From assembly GCA_003956705.1 (NCBI GenBank), contig QZCP01000140.1, forward strand, positions 115,859 through 179,858: 64,000 nt of DNA. The letters run 5' to 3'. Of this stretch, positions 50,562 through 63,728 are shown one piece after another. Position numbers and translations under genes: made by a program. The notes beneath the pieces are model-generated. The model was not told the origin of the DNA. It made no database searches and saw nothing but the letters and a program-made list of their open reading frames with translations. The DNA comes from Brevipalpus yothersi (lineage: Eukaryota; Arthropoda; Arachnida; Trombidiformes; Tenuipalpidae). Positions within the stretch are counted from its first letter, which is position 1. Every line of letters begins with the position of its first letter.

Positions 50562-52960
50562 TTTCGCATTTCATGTTTCATATCGCAAGACGCAAGCATC
50601 ACATTTGCCTTTATCCACACGCTTGCTCCTCCTCGAACAGGAGCCAAGAATAGGGCCATAGAGCAGGAAGAAAATCAATAAGTCAGTGAAACGAGCCTTG
50701 GATGTGTAATATCATTTTCAATATGTTACTCTCCCGCAATTTGTTCAATGATTGCCTGAGATTTCTCTCCTCTGTTAGCGATACTGTAGTAGAGTGAGCG
50801 AGGCAAGTGAAGGCTCCAACAAAATGGACTGAGCATAGTTGTATGAGAGATTGATATTTCAAAATGATTCTTAGCTTCTTAGCTTCAGCGTACTTTCCAC
50901 TCAACTGATCTCAAGGTCTACAAAATAATCAGTAATTCAACAAGAAAAGGAAAAAATTGTAGGGTACGGTGAATGATTCTGAATTTCAGGTGATGAAGCT
51001 GATAATTCCAATTATTTGTGAAGATAGCAGATAGAAACTATCCTTTTCCACTGAGAAGAATCATCCATTCATTGTTTATGAACTGAATCCGTTTGTGGAT
51101 AGTGAGATAAGTTTCTCAAAAATTTGATATTGGAAGGGAAAAGATATTAAATGAAAAGCTAATAGCATGTAAAATGCACTCATGACTCTCCAGCAACTGC
51201 TATGAGTTGTACTTTTGCGCCCGAAAGCTGGCTTCACAGCACTGCGACACACAAGTAATCAGTCGAACTCGGTGACGAAGATCATAGATTTGCCAGCAAC
51301 AAGCTCTTGTATGCTCGCCAATGAGCTTCTCTCTTATTTGATGTTGTTACAAATCTTATTTCCTGGACGGTGGTAAGCAAAGCTTCCGGATGGTTATCCA
51401 GCATCTATCTATCCTATTCAAAGCTGCTCCATTCAATTTAACAGCGAACCTATCGTCATTAATGACTCACACCATGTCAGAAAATTTCGTCATGAAATGA
51501 TAGTGATTCACGTTCAAACTTTTGATTGTGATAAGAAGAAGGGAAATTACAAATGTCCATATTCTTTCAGAAAAATGATCAGAATAGTCTGACTATGGAA
51601 CATGTATCAGAGTCTCCTCGATGAATAGACTGGAAAATATTTTTTTCTCCAATTTTATTCCAACTCAATAGGATCATATTTCTTTTTGTACAAAATTGTA
51701 ATCATGTGTTATATTGAAAGTTCTCTCTCTCTCTCTCTCCCTCTCTCAAAGCATCAGAACTTCTTCCAGTGAAGGGACATAGAATAACAATCAACTCTGC
51801 TTACGATCGGTGTTGATTTTTCATGCACAAAATCTGTGTAAGGAGAAAAGAATAAATGGAAGATGAAAAAGCCAGAGAGAGATGATGGAGCATCTGAAAG
51901 CGACTTCTCGACACCATAATTGAAGGATTTGCAAACTGAGCCGAGAGAGAAGCGTGGCCTGTGAAGGGCAACGAGCTATGTATTGCCTCTCAAAAGACTC
52001 GGAGAACTTATTGGAATATTGAAACTCAAGAGGCATAGTGTCTTCTCAGATTCATATAAATAAATATAGCTAATCTCGTGAGTGATGGAGTAATGGGAAC
52101 TGTTATTATTTCTTGACAAACGAGAGGATTAGAAAAATTATCCTTCTTCACTTTCCGAAATGTGTAACACAAAAAGTGAGGGCAGCTATCAATATTACTT
52201 AGAGAGAATGTTGAGGCCCAAAAACACCCAACTCTCTGCTTCTACTTAGGAAATGATGACCTTTGTTGACTATAAACCTCTAATTGGTAATGAAATGCTA
52301 GATTGATGAAAAATGGGAAGAATGAGTAACAACAGAGGGAACAAATCAACTCGGGAATTCAAACCAAAAAAAATATCTCACATGAGCATCGAGGATTCAG
52401 AAATTAGAAGAATAGTTGAAATCTGAAGGTGGAGGAAATGGTTTAATTTTTGAAGGAAAAATTTGACGGAAAGATGAGAAATCAGCTCACTGGCTCATCC
52501 AAACCCGTACTAAGAGTTATCTAGAAATTTCAGTTTTGAAGAATGAATTGCTAGATTGTCTAACATTATATTGATAACTCAACATTGGTGGTGAGACGAG
52601 AATGATGCAAGATAGCAAATGGGTGACTTGGGAATCAACTAGAATGAGACATCGGGGAAGTAATGATATTCCAAAAGAGTCGCCAAACAGAAGTTAATCG
52701 GTCCACAAAATAGCGATTCTGTGTGACATCAATCTCACCGGTGGTATGCTGTAACTAAAAGCCACTCGATATTGTCTTGCTGACACTCTGGGCAAAGATG
52801 GTCATCAATTTGAGGGATTTTTCTCATCCTTTTCCTCATTTGTTTCCACATCTAACTCCCTGCGTGGATCAATCCGCATCATCTGTTATCAGGGATGCTA
52901 TTTGCTTCCCCATCACGACGAGCGCGAGTCTCTTCCGCTGCATTGACTTCTCTAAGCTGA

Positions 52961-53014
<54 letters not shown>

Positions 53015-54885
53015 ACATGCTCACCTCTACCTCCTTGAGATTTGCTCTCGCTGCTGTTTCACGCTCAGATTGATTCAGGATGGAAACGATATTTCAGAGG
53101 AGATGTCAGTTATGTCGCTCACAGCTGACTCACTAGGCCCTACCATTACAAAAACCCATAATTCGAGATACTTTTCAAAGTCATCGACTCTTGATCAGAC
53201 TCACAAATGAGTAAAAATTGCTGCTGATAATAATGGGCAACAGATTTTGTAGAGCTATCATGTAGATGAAAAATGATTCACTTAAAGATGCTACCTTATT
53301 GTTGAAATGATCAAAGTGATTAAATTCCATTATTTCAACTACTGCTTAAACGTTCAAGTGCTCTGGTGTCGGTGAGTGGTCAGAATGATCTGGTGTAAGG
53401 TCAATTCAAATCAGAAAGTGGCCGATGCCTCCTCGTCACTTTGTCAACACGTGTTTTTCAATCTATCATCTATCAACTGAAAGTGGTCACTATGATCAAT
53501 ATTCAAGAGACTTGTGATTGTCAGGTTGGTGGCTAAGGCCAGATTGATCAATAAAGATGTTCTCTGAATACATAACCAAAGGTGCCTGAATAGGTACATC
53601 CACAATTCCTTTTATACTAAACCTATCATCAGCTCTACCACGATCCTCGGGCACGGAGTCAGCAGGGACAAGCTTTTGAGGAAGCACTGCTCATGATGAT
53701 GTATCGAGCTTGATGTCCCTTATTCTCCGCCGCTATCTCGGCACCCAATAGCCTTTCTGTCTGATTTATTTTATTATATACACAAATAAAATTCACTTAC
53801 CCGTTTTCACTTGATATCGAAGAGTTTCTCTACAGTCATTGAGGATGGAGGCTAGATCATGGGGCTTCTCTGGGATGCTGAAGTCGAAAATTTTTTGCAT
53901 TTCACTGGGTTGATGGAATTCAAGGACTTTGTTCTTGCGATCATTGGACTCCTCGATAAATTTCAGAAGAATGTCAACCACTTTGAGCAGAAATTCTTTC
54001 GTTGTCTCAAAGGAGCCTTCTTTGATCGGAAGAATGTCTAGAAGACAAACAAAATTTCGAAATGAATAAAACTCTATCATGTGTGCATTTTATGGCATGG
54101 CAAAAATGTTAATAGTCTCCTTGAAATAAAAGCTGGACATGTAGTGATGACGAGAAGAAAACTGATACATTCAGGCTCCTCAAACCATCCTCATGATACC
54201 GAGTTCGGGGCTAGTAAAGAATAGAGAAATGAGTAGCAGGCCTCGAGAGGTTATTTCCCACTGATTTACCACTAAGCTGTAATGTGATACGAAATCCTAG
54301 CCAAGTGAAATATTCTCTGCCTCTAGTGCTTCATCTCTAAATCCACTTGATCTATCTGTAATCAGGTTCGTAATTCACTCTCAAACGAATACATGCAGAC
54401 ACTTTGTGTCATCTCAAGACGCGTGATTGGTAAGGTTCGCCTCTGAATAGAATCAGAAGACCTTATTTTTCCCGAAATTCTAATCGAAACGCTCCATCCT
54501 GATGCTAAGTTGGTTTTATCTCATTTTTTCAATCAGCTTCCCTTGAGTGTAGCGTCTTAAAATTAGCTAAAACTCATCCAAGAAGTAATGGGAAAAGCGT
54601 TTTCAATTTATATTTTTGATCAAACATTGAGAATTAACCCTCTTTGCTTGAGTTTCTGTTGGAAAATGATCCTAATTTGGCTCAATAAAAGCAATTGATT
54701 AAATTTGAATAAAAAGTTGAGCTTTCAAACAAAAATGAGAAAGCAAATAATGATCAGATGAGTGTAGCAGAAATAGAAAAGAGGTAAACAATGAGCCAAG
54801 TAGCTTCTCACTCACCATTATACAGAAGAGGATTGATATCTTTTTTCTTTATTTCGTTTGTAGTCACCTTACTTTGGTCATTCAT
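44993..54885 (-). CDS. Gad1: Glutamate decarboxylase (Gad1 type), 12 coding exons
   Basis: Exons in coding order: 54885-54816, 54037-53801, 49532-49442, 49212-49106, 49041-48926, 48595-48516, 47938-47767, 47705-47562, 46069-45920, 45592-45543, 45437-45290 and 45166-44993. Every junction is GT-AG and in phase, giving 512 residues. The enzyme is PLP-dependent and converts L-glutamate to GABA in the cytosol of inhibitory neurons. The cofactor lysine is K323 in VTWNPHKLMG; D291 in WLHIDAAWGGG binds the pyridine nitrogen. GAD-type features are YFNQLSCGLDLVSMAGEW, TANTNMFTYEIAP and DSILAPGGAISNLYA, followed by EPECVNVCFWYLPKRLR near the end. These fit insect Gad1 better than cysteine sulfinate or aspartate decarboxylase, though MIGYQPLG is also seen in those. 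The 23-residue first exon, MNDQSKV..., is not conserved. Intron 2 is 4.3 kb. Confidence 0.95.
46566..46585. repeat. (TGAAT)4 tandem repeat
   Basis: Four perfect pentamers lie in the Gad1 intron between the exons at 47562 and 46069. Confidence 0.9.
50511..50561. repeat. (GA)n microsatellite in Gad1 intron 2
   Basis: About 25 GA units with one AA interruption. It reads (CT)n on the gene's strand. Confidence 0.95.
52963..53014. repeat. (CT)n microsatellite in Gad1 intron 2
   Basis: About 26 CT units with one TTT interruption. It reads (GA)n on the gene's strand, the opposite orientation to the tract at 50511. Confidence 0.95.
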
Positions 54886-56568
54886 GATTATGGACATTTG
54901 AGAAGAAAATCAACAGTGATTAACTATCAATGAAGCCTAACACTTAATTTTGAGCTAGAATAAAGCTAGATAAATTTAACAGTGGCACTCGCAAAAATAA
55001 TCTCAAGAAAACAATTAACGCTCCCTAGAAGAGCATAACAATCACAAATATAACCAACAAATATATTTCTCTGAATAACTGGATCACTTTTCTCAGATCA
55101 TCATTTAGCATTTAAGCCTCTCTCATCGGATGAGATGGCGAAGAGGATGGAGAAAATAGGATAGATGAGGAAGATGGAGAAGAGGAAAAACGGAAAAACG
55201 GAAAAAAAACGAGTTGCCAACGTTTACATGAAACGCTCTGCAGCATCCATCGGAATGACGCTTCATATAGAGGTGCTCACAGGGGCTGGACGATTGCAGC
55301 TCTTGATCCCATCTCATGTGCTCCTCCTCCTTCCTACTTCTTCCTCTAAATCTTATCGGAAGTGTTCATCAGAATCCATCTTGTTTCCGATGACATTTGC
55401 TGAAAATGCCGAACAGTCATACCTCACCATCAATTGTCCCTTCGCTTGCCAGTTCCAAGTCATTCCAAGTAATTCCAAAGGGGCGTCTTGATGGAGGAGG
55501 TTCTTACAATGATCCATCGGAATTTATGTATGCAATATGCTTCACTTGAACCTGTGACATTTAAGAGGCAGTGTAGAGCTCATGACCGAACTTATTTCTC
55601 CAGCCAATAGATGCTTTGTGTGGGTGGCCCTTCCTCATCTTTGCTCTTCAAGCTTTTTGAGCTCGAAAGAGAACAGTTGAAAATTCCACAAGCTTCCTCA
55701 AGCAAATTGCTTAAGGGCTCGAAAGGGCAATCAAAATAGATGGCCAACAGTTATGATGAGGTGTTTGATAGTTGAATTTGTGATTCAAAATGAGCAGGAA
55801 TGAGAGCTAGTCTGCTCCACAGACGAAGCGTACAATTTCCGCTTTTCTAGAAATTGAGCTAAGCTTTCTCAAGCTCTCAAGCTATTGCGCTCAATAGCTC
55901 GAAAATTCTACAATATTCTACAATATTTGGGAGAATTTTTCGAATTTCATCAAAAAATCGACAAATTTGAACCATTACTAGAATTTTTGAAGGTTGTTCG
56001 AGAGATTTTCAGACCAGAACAGAGAATTCTGCTCACTTAATATTGTCTAAACTAAACTGAAGACCTCAAAAATAGTTTTTATCTCCTCGATGGATGCCAT
56101 TGGTTGGATCATTGGGCTGGTCATTTCTCTTTCAATTGATTAATTCGAATCAACTGCTAATTCACAACAACCTGCCTTGCCTTCTCCTGCTAGCTCTCAT
56201 GCAAAGAAAATTCTGGAACCATTTCAGTATGAAGCAAAATTGGTTGTAAATTTTTTCAATTTCAACTTTTCTCATACCAAAATTGTGCATGTCCATGTCC
56301 ATGTTCATGAGGAAAGTCTGGAATGCTCGGAAGGCGAAGTGGCCAAAAATTCACTTCCTAAGACTAAAGAATAATCTCCATTTCAAACTTTACTAGTGGC
56401 CTCTGTTGGTAGATAAAGGAGGTAGTGAAGAAAGATGGCGCAACTGTACACTGTGTGTTGATCGGCTTATGAGGCTTACTTAGTGAGAGGTGACGTTTCA
56501 ATTCGATTAGATGAATACATTGTGAACTTATTTGCCGTCGTGTTTGCCGATTTCCGAACAGATCAGTC
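54886..56568. other. Divergent intergenic region between Gad1 and SEC24
   Basis: 1.7 kb with no recognised gene. A short GTCCAT/GTGCAT alternation near 56285-56310 gives a His-Val-rich chance frame. It should contain the promoters and leaders of both flanking genes. Confidence 0.5.
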
Positions 56569-59500
56569 ATGTCCACAGTTAACTATGGCCAAAACATGTA
56601 TTATGCCTATTCACAGGGTGCCCAACAAGTGCCACCACCCCACCAACAATCAGTGTCGCAAGTTCCCCAGTCTTACCCGCCACAGTCGAGTCAACCTAAT
56701 CAATTTCCTTCTGGTCCGAGCTACCAGCCGCAATTACAGGTGAATCAGCAATCCTCTCATCAATCGGCGATTCCTCAGCCTGTCCATCCGCAATATTCTC
56801 CTCATATTCAGTCCCAACAACAGTCTCAGCAACTACCACAGCCACAGCAACCTCAACAAGCATCCCAGCCTTCTCAATATCCGTATCAAGGGTCAACTTA
56901 TGGCTCCTATTCCTATGCATCTCCACCATCGAGTATGCCTCCGGCATCTGGATTGCCGACTTCTGCATCCATGCATCCTGGATCACAGATGACCCATGTT
57001 CCACCGTCTTCACACACTCCAGCACCACCTCATGCTCCTGGCTATCCTCCACCGGCTCACCACAGTGCTAGCCATCCTCCGATGAGACCTCCGAGCCAGA
57101 TGGGCCCAGTTCCCTATGGTAGCACTCAAAAGCGAGATTTAGATCCAGAAACAATGCCAAGTGTTGTCCAAGTTACTGAGGAAGATTTTCGCAAGACACA
57201 AAATGAACAATCACCTTTCATGACCAAGATACCATTGTCCGTACCTCCGTTGGTGTCAACATTGAAAAATCTCGAAAAATTCGTGATGTCAGATGGTGGC
57301 TGTGCAAGACCGAATCATTTTCGTTCGACCCTCTATCAAGTCCCAATGAGTGAAGATGTTTTGAAGAGCTCCAATCTCCCTTTTGCAACCATAATCACCC
57401 CATTTGCTCAAGAAGAAATTGATGGTGAAATGGTGAGTTGTATGATAGTGATTCTCTGGAAGATTTTAATGCTATTTCTTTTCAGGAAGTTCCGGTCTCA
57501 AATAGCGAAATAGTCAGATGTAATCGATGTAAAGCATATATGAGTCCTTTCATGCGTTTTGTCGATGGTGGCAGTAGATTTCAATGTGCTCTTTGTCGTC
57601 ATATAAGTGAAGTACCTCGTACTTATGCCGGTCATTTGGATCATGAAGGTAAGATATCATCTCTTCCTGATATATGTCTGATTTATTTCTTCATTCAACA
57701 GGTAGGAGATTGGATGCAATGGAGAGACCTGAACTGAGCCTTGGTAGCTATGAACTCCGTGGAACTGCTGAATATTGTAGAAATTGTGAGAAGTTTGGTC
57801 AACGTAAAAATTGATGAAGAAAAATAACCTTCTCATCTTCCTCTTCCTCTTAGCTATTCAAAACTGCCGGAGACCGCACATAATATTCGCTTTCGAAATG
57901 ACAGTGAATTCAAAACTCTTAGTACAACAGCTATCTAAACATCTTGTTGATGTTATCAAGAATCATTTACCAAGGTAAGTTGCTCCCCCTCACCTACTTG
58001 CCTGTTTTCGAATGATACCTTGTCATAATTGATTTCGTCTAAAAATCTTTCTAGTGACCCCCTGAATCCAGGAACTCCTCCTCCTTTGGTAGGCTTCATT
58101 ACATATAACTCTAAGATTCAATTTTACGACATAAAGAATAGCCGACAAACTAAGATAATCAGTGATGTAGCTGATACTTTTGCTGCCTCAACCACCTTCT
58201 TGGTAGATCCATTGACTCATGCTGATCAAATCGAAGGGTATGATCTGGATTTAAATTCGAGAGTCCACTTGAGTGAGAATAATCTCTTCTTATAGATTTC
58301 TTCATTCGTTGCCTTCCTTGTGCCAAGATACTGATCTGGAAACCGAAACTATTCTGGGACCTGTGATAGACGCTGCCTTAAAGTCTTGTCAAGTGGATAA
58401 GAGTAACTGGCTAGAGGGAGTCGATCAATCTGCTAGTTTGGATCCAAAAAAAGTTGTACCTTCTGGCAAAGTGTATATCTTCCATTGCACTTTGCCAACC
58501 TCTGGAAGAGATGGTGAAACTCCTGGACGATTGAAGCCAAGATTCAATCCATCTGATCCAGACTCTGGACGCCGACTTCTTGGGACTGATAAAGAGAAGA
58601 ATATTTTGACACCGGTGCCGTCCAATTACTATTCCACATTGGCTCAAAATAGCGTCTCAGAGTATGGAAGTGGAGTGGAACTTTTCCTTTTTCCTCCAGT
58701 GAACGGTACGACATGAAAAACTGAATCCTTACTTACTTAATGGTGAATATTCCTTTCCATAGGTTCATATCTGGATATCGCGTCCATTAGCGAATTAACA
58801 CGCCTCACAGGAAGTGGAGGCATTTACAAATACTTCAATGATTACTCTGATAGATTCATTACCGATTTGAAGCTCTCCTTAAAATCCTCGTTTGCTTTCG
58901 ATTCAATCATAAAAGGTTAGTTGCAATTATCGATGAGTGGGAGCTGACTTTTTTTCTCTGCTTCAGTACGAACTTCTACGGGTATTCGTCCTTTTGAGTA
59001 TTTTGGGAATTATTACTCTCGTTCTGTTTCTGATATCGAATGTGCTGTTATCAATGCTGAATCTAGCGTTACTGTCGAAATAAAGTACGACGATAAACTG
59101 CCAGAGGATGAATTTGTGATCATCCAGGTAAGAACTCCAAACAAGTTGCCATGATTTTCGTTCAATTGAATTCTTTTTTCCAGGTTGCTATTCTGTATAC
59201 CTCTCTCAGTGGAGAAAGACGAATCAGGATTCATAATGCTGCTCTATCTGTTTGTGATAAGGTCGCAGAAGCTTACAAGAGCTGCTGTTGTGATACAATT
59301 ATGAACTTTTTTCTCAGATCGAGTAAGTTTCTCCCTATTGTCTAAATATGAAGATACATATTTGATATGAATATCTCGTTTAGGTATATTTCAGCTAAGA
59401 AGTGGAAATAAGACTCCTCAGCAAATCAAAGATAGTCTAATTGCACGCTGTGTGGCTATTTTATGTTCTTATCGTCGTCATTGTGCGGGTCCAGATTCAT

Positions 59501-60613
59501 CCATAGGTAATTTCCTAGATAATAATTGTGGAGAATTGTTGCGTTCAGTGATGATAACCATGAATTTTTTCACAGGACAACTCATTATACCAGAGGCCCT
59601 CAAATTACTTCCGATGTATACAATCGGAGCACTCAAATGTGACGCTATCGATGGAGGATTTGAACTCACCCCTGACGAAAAAGCCTATGCACAAATCAAA
59701 GCTTTAGGTAGAACATGTTTGATTCTTTTATTCCCAACCTCTTTGATACTCTCTGTCATCATAAATTTTTGATCGCTTCCGTTTTAATTCGATAGGTGCC
59801 TCGGTCGATTTTTCTCAAGTCATTTTATACCCAAGGCTACTTCGTATTCAGGTATATACATGAATTTTTTACGATACCATCAACTTTTAATTCTGTCATT
59901 GTATTGATTGGAGTTAATCAATTTATATTTTCACCATTCCCACTTTCAGTATGATCCAAACGATGAGAACTCTTTAGCAGCTATCCCAGTTCGATGTGCT
60001 GCGATGCGAATAGATCATGAAAGTGCCCTTGCTTTCATTCTCGAAAATGGTTTTCACTTTTTCTTATATTTACCATCGTCTTCCTCAAATCCTAAGAAAC
60101 AACAATTCTTGCGTAATATTTTTGGTGTTGACTCTCTTCAGCAAATCCAGGTTGAGATGGTAATAATACTTAAAGATTATCTCCTGTCTTCATATTATAT
60201 TATACATCAATTACTTCTTGCAGGATCTTCCAAATCTCTTGACTGTAGAATCTCAGTCTCTGAGAAGAATAATGGACCAAATCAGCATCCGAAGGCGTCA
60301 AGCAATCAAGGTAAAACATTAAAATATTATCTTCACTCGCAAAGCTTATTTTGGAACTTCTCTTTCTAGTGGCACATAGTTCGTCAAGGTTTGGATAAAC
60401 TTGAAATAGTTTTCAAGAGCTTTTTATATGAAGATCGGAAAGCTCGAGGATCTAGGTGAGACTCTTGGCACTTTAGGCTAAATTTTTTCCATGATCAATT
60501 TTTGATTTCTTTGCTCTTCCTTTATCGCTAGTGATGGAAGCCCAGATCCACCGAGCTATGTTGATTTTCTATGTCACATACACAAGGAGATCAGAACCCA
60601 GTTGTCTAATTGA
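56569..60613 (+). CDS. SEC24: COPII coat cargo adaptor SEC24 (C/D type)
   Basis: Sixteen exons: 56569-57432, 57486-57648, 57702-57785, 57854-57974, 58055-58237, 58296-58705, 58763-58915, 58967-59127, 59184-59322, 59384-59506, 59576-59707, 59796-59851, 59950-60159, 60224-60310, 60370-60455 and 60532-60613. Introns are 51-98 bp; the product is 1017 residues. SEC24 pairs with SEC23 to form the inner COPII coat and selects cargo leaving the ER. Residues 1-185 are a Pro/Gln/Ser-rich linker. The zinc finger uses C300, C303, C322 and C325 (RCNRCKAYMSPFM). Then come the trunk (VGFITYNSKIQFYDI, DTDLETETILGPVI), beta-sandwich and helical parts (VRTSTGIRPFEYFG, SGERRIRIHNAALS) and the gelsolin fold, ending SYVDFLCHIHKEIR. 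The C/D class is favoured by that ending and by the LDPETMPS segment. The donor of exon 3 (57785) and exon 13 (60159) are the least certain. Confidence 0.95.
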
Positions 60614-60764
60614 AAACAAAATCATGTTAAGAATCAATGGAGAAATTGATACGGTGTATTCGAGGCGGTTTCTAACCGGTTCACTACGTTTTATCGAAAT
60701 TTGCAAGCTTCTATACAAAGAGTATAAATATATATCCATGCTTCATGTTTAGGTGAATTTTGTT

Positions 60765-60770
60765 AATAAA
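60765..60770 (+). terminator. Polyadenylation signal of SEC24
   Basis: AATAAA lies 152 bp after the stop codon. Confidence 0.6.
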
Positions 60771-62449
60771 TCGATGAGGTTTGTACACGATTTCGAGCGG
60801 AGTTCCTTCTTATTATCTCGTTGATAAGTGTTTCTCAATGTTACTCATATGAAAGACTTGCAGGATGAGAAACGGATAACATTCTTACCGTATGTTCTCT
60901 GCCTGCGGCTTTTGCACTTGAGTTATAACTTTCCATTTTCTTTCTGTTTATTTCCCTTTCTCTTTGTCAATTTACGTTTTTCAGCTATCATACCGGAGGT
61001 GCAAAAGAGAGAGAGAGAGAGAGAGCAAATGGAGAGTAGATTTCGGAAGATTGTGGAACAGGAATAAAAGAGTTTTTCTCTCTTTCCCTTCTACTTTCTC
61101 CTTTGATGCAAGCAATCGATAGCTGAGAGCTATTCGGCACAAGCAGTATCTCTCCTTCTATTCTCATTACCTACTGGCCAATTTGATGTTCAACTTGAGC
61201 GATAATTTTTCACAATAATAAACTCAGCTTTCATTTCCTATCTCATTCATTTTAAATACAATGATTCAGCTAAAATTGTAGCAATAATTTTGGCCGAAAA
61301 CCAGAAACTTTAACAGTGTTAACAGTAAAGTAGACCAATAGAAAAGGCGAGAAAAATCATCACATTTGTGAAATCAGAGCTGCGCTAAGGTTAAACGGTT
61401 GCCCTTCGACGTGGATGGAGAAAGATGAGAGTTTCGACACATAAGATGCTTGATCTGAAGCAGAAAACGAAAGGGAAAAAGTGTGAGTGAGTGAGAGAGT
61501 AAGGGGAAGAGAAGAGAAGAGAAGCGAGAGAAATTATTCAATCAACGAACCTATTGAGCTACGCTCATGGCTTTCATGGAAGAGACTCGATAATTTCCAA
61601 TTGAGAATTACTTCCGCTCCTTGCAAACATTCGACGAACATTCGATCTAGTCACATACACATTCCTCAGTTCACCAGCATTCAACTCATCATGGAGTGAA
61701 GGTAAGAAGAGGCTCCCGTCCAGGCCGATACACGTTGGTCCAGCGTGAATGTTGGCCAAAGAGGTGTTCCGTTGATTTTCTGACCAAAAGGCCTCAATAT
61801 GGGAGAGAATAAAGGGAGAGAATGGGTGAGAGGAATAGAGAAGAAAAAGAGAGAAAAAAGTAAGAAGAAGAGCAAGAAGTCGATTGTCGATAAACAAGAG
61901 GCGATTCCTCCTCCCTCATCGACTCTCCTTTGATTGCTTTCCCTAGCAGCCTCCCCCGTCCTTGGATACAGACTGCATGATAGCGTATTGATGAATAGCG
62001 AACAATATTACGAGAGCCATCCGACTCAGCCAACTCAGCCTATTATTCACCGCCTCGTAACCTTCTCATTGATGCTTGCTTTGGATGGTGCTACTCTTTA
62101 CCAGTGAATTGTACAATTATCGTGACTGTGCATCTAAATGCTGCCATTTATTGTGTTGGTACCAACCTTTAAGATGATTATTGCACCGATGATCGACGCT
62201 AAAACGCTCTACACTCTCACTTACTTTCGAGAACTTGCTAACTAACTCAGTTCGACTTATCTGTACAGTGGATGCGTGCCTCACTTCGACCTCATCTCAC
62301 CTCCTCCTCTTCCTCCTCTTCATCCTCACCTGTGCCCATCATCCAAGGACCACTAAGAAAGATCCTCATCCGTTCCTTCACCATCCAGCTTGAAATCGAA
62401 AATCTTGTACCAGTGAACCAGTGGCCACAGAGAACAACGGTTGACCAAG
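60771..62449. other. Intergenic and 5' region of the last gene
   Basis: No recognised protein. A (GA)n tract lies at 61006-61025. A possible 5' exon of the downstream gene could end at the GTAAGA after 61700. An ATG-started frame at 62272-62496 with a poly-Ser tract overlaps the next gene's first exon in another frame and is probably a leader artefact. Confidence 0.4.
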
Positions 62450-63571
62450 ATGCCCGGCTTCAAAAGCCTTTTCAGATTGAGCAAGAAAAAAGATAAAAAC
62501 AGCGAAGGTGAGTAATAGCGCCTGGCCTGAGTGACCCACTTTTCATCCTCACTCACCTGTTCTTGCCCTCGTGGCTGTCTCAGTGATACTAACGCAGCCA
62601 GTTCGCAACCTTCCAGAGTCAACTACAGGATCCCATGGAGCATCCACAGGGTCCACAAAGCGTAAAAGGTATGCATGCCGGTCATAGGCCAGTTTACACG
62701 AGGGGTGAAGCTTGTGGCCATCAGCCAATCTCATCAACACACATACGCATACATGCCGTAGCACCAACATCCACTGTTTTCCTGGCATCCCGCACCTCTA
62801 CAGTGGTGATAGTCCACACTTGCTTTCGTTTAGTTGAGTCTTATCGTTTCTGTTCTTGCCATGTTCATAGTTGTGCTCAATCTGCATCAACCGCGAACTC
62901 TTGAGCCTCTCTCCACAGCCTCCCATGGCTCTCTGGAGCCTGCTTTTGTCGCTGATGCGCCGAGCTGTTCATCTAATCCACATCCTCTGCCGCATCCTTT
63001 CAAGTTGCTCCTCGCATCTTGCTCTCAGAATGCAGCTCGTCTTACCTCTTGTCTGTTATATTCTCTTCCGTGGCCCACTGTCCCGCTTCTCACTTGTCCC
63101 GTGGATGTGACTGAGCCTTGACCGCAACCTTCACCACTCATCTTGTTCACACCTCAGTCTAATCTGTTTTCACCTTCTTCTCTAGTGATCGGATTAAGGG
63201 CGAAGATGGCCACTCAGATGAGAGCTCGACCAAGTGGCTCGGTGACTCGGACTCGGGCTCTCTGAGATCGGGTCGGCCCAAGAGTGATCTGTTTCCTGTG
63301 AGTGTTGACGAGGAGGGCAATTTTGACCCATTGATTTCATCTTCCCAAAATCCGACCAGCAATCCCAAATCAGCATCAAAAAATAAGGATAAATCGAATC
63401 ATCATTCGCCTAGTAAAAGTGATTCCAAATCGACCGCGGAGGGAAAATCTCATCGACCTCTAACCTCTTCACTATCATCTTCCATCTCTAATTTCGCTGG
63501 AAAAGCTAGCAAAATGCCATTAGGCAAAGGAAAAGATAAAGATAAGGATAAAGAAAAGAGTGATTTTGATT
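62450..63571 (+). CDS. Partial gene: basic, Ser/Lys-rich N-terminus of an unrecognised protein
   Basis: Three coding exons, 62450-62507, 62584-62668 and 63186-63571, join in phase through GT-AG introns of 76 and 517 bp. The gene continues beyond the window after GATTTTGATT at a GTAAGT donor. The 176 complete codons start MPGFKSLFRLSKKKDKNSE, a basic and amphipathic start that could bind membrane. Next comes a Ser/Asp-rich part (GHSDESSTKWLGDSDSGSLR) and an acidic patch with SVDEEGNFDPLI, whose FDPLI resembles short endocytic or linear interaction motifs. A Ser/Lys-rich disordered stretch ends in KGKDKDKDKEKSDFD. No folded domain is present in this part, so the family cannot be named. The ATG was chosen because the frame and the basic start look protein-like. 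Confidence 0.55.
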
Positions 63572-63649
63572 GTAAGTGATCCTCATTCTTGCCTCATTTA
63601 ATAGGCTTCATCACACATCCCAAAAGTCCTTCTTTTCATTTCTCCATCC

Positions 63650-63652
<3 letters not shown>

Positions 63653-63725
<73 letters not shown>
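63653..63725. repeat. (CT)n microsatellite
   Basis: About 35 CT units in the intron following the last visible exon, in sense orientation. Confidence 0.97.

Positions 63726-63728
<3 letters not shown>

Larger units (their letters stand above)
49533..53800 (-). other. Large Gad1 intron 2
   Basis: A 4,268-bp intron between a 237-nt exon and the rest of the gene. Dinucleotide tracts lie at 50511-50561, 51722-51748 and 52963-53014. No nested gene was recognised on either strand; open frames here are mostly translations of (GA)n. It may hold regulatory elements of this neuron-specific gene. Confidence 0.7.

Noticed and set aside
44993..54885. Cysteine sulfinate / aspartate decarboxylase identity for the PLP enzyme
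   Set aside because: The MIGYQPLG segment fits those enzymes, but TANTNMFTYEIAP, SCGLDLVSMAGEW and the WYLPKRLR region fit insect Gad1 better.
60151..60159. Earlier donor (CAG|GTTGAG) for SEC24 exon 13
   Set aside because: Both donors keep frame. The later ATG|GTAATA was chosen because it avoids a three-residue deletion relative to SEC24C/D.
61574..61897. 107-codon minus-strand frame upstream of the last gene
   Set aside because: The hydrophobic start comes from a purine/pyrimidine-rich tract and no family is recognisable.
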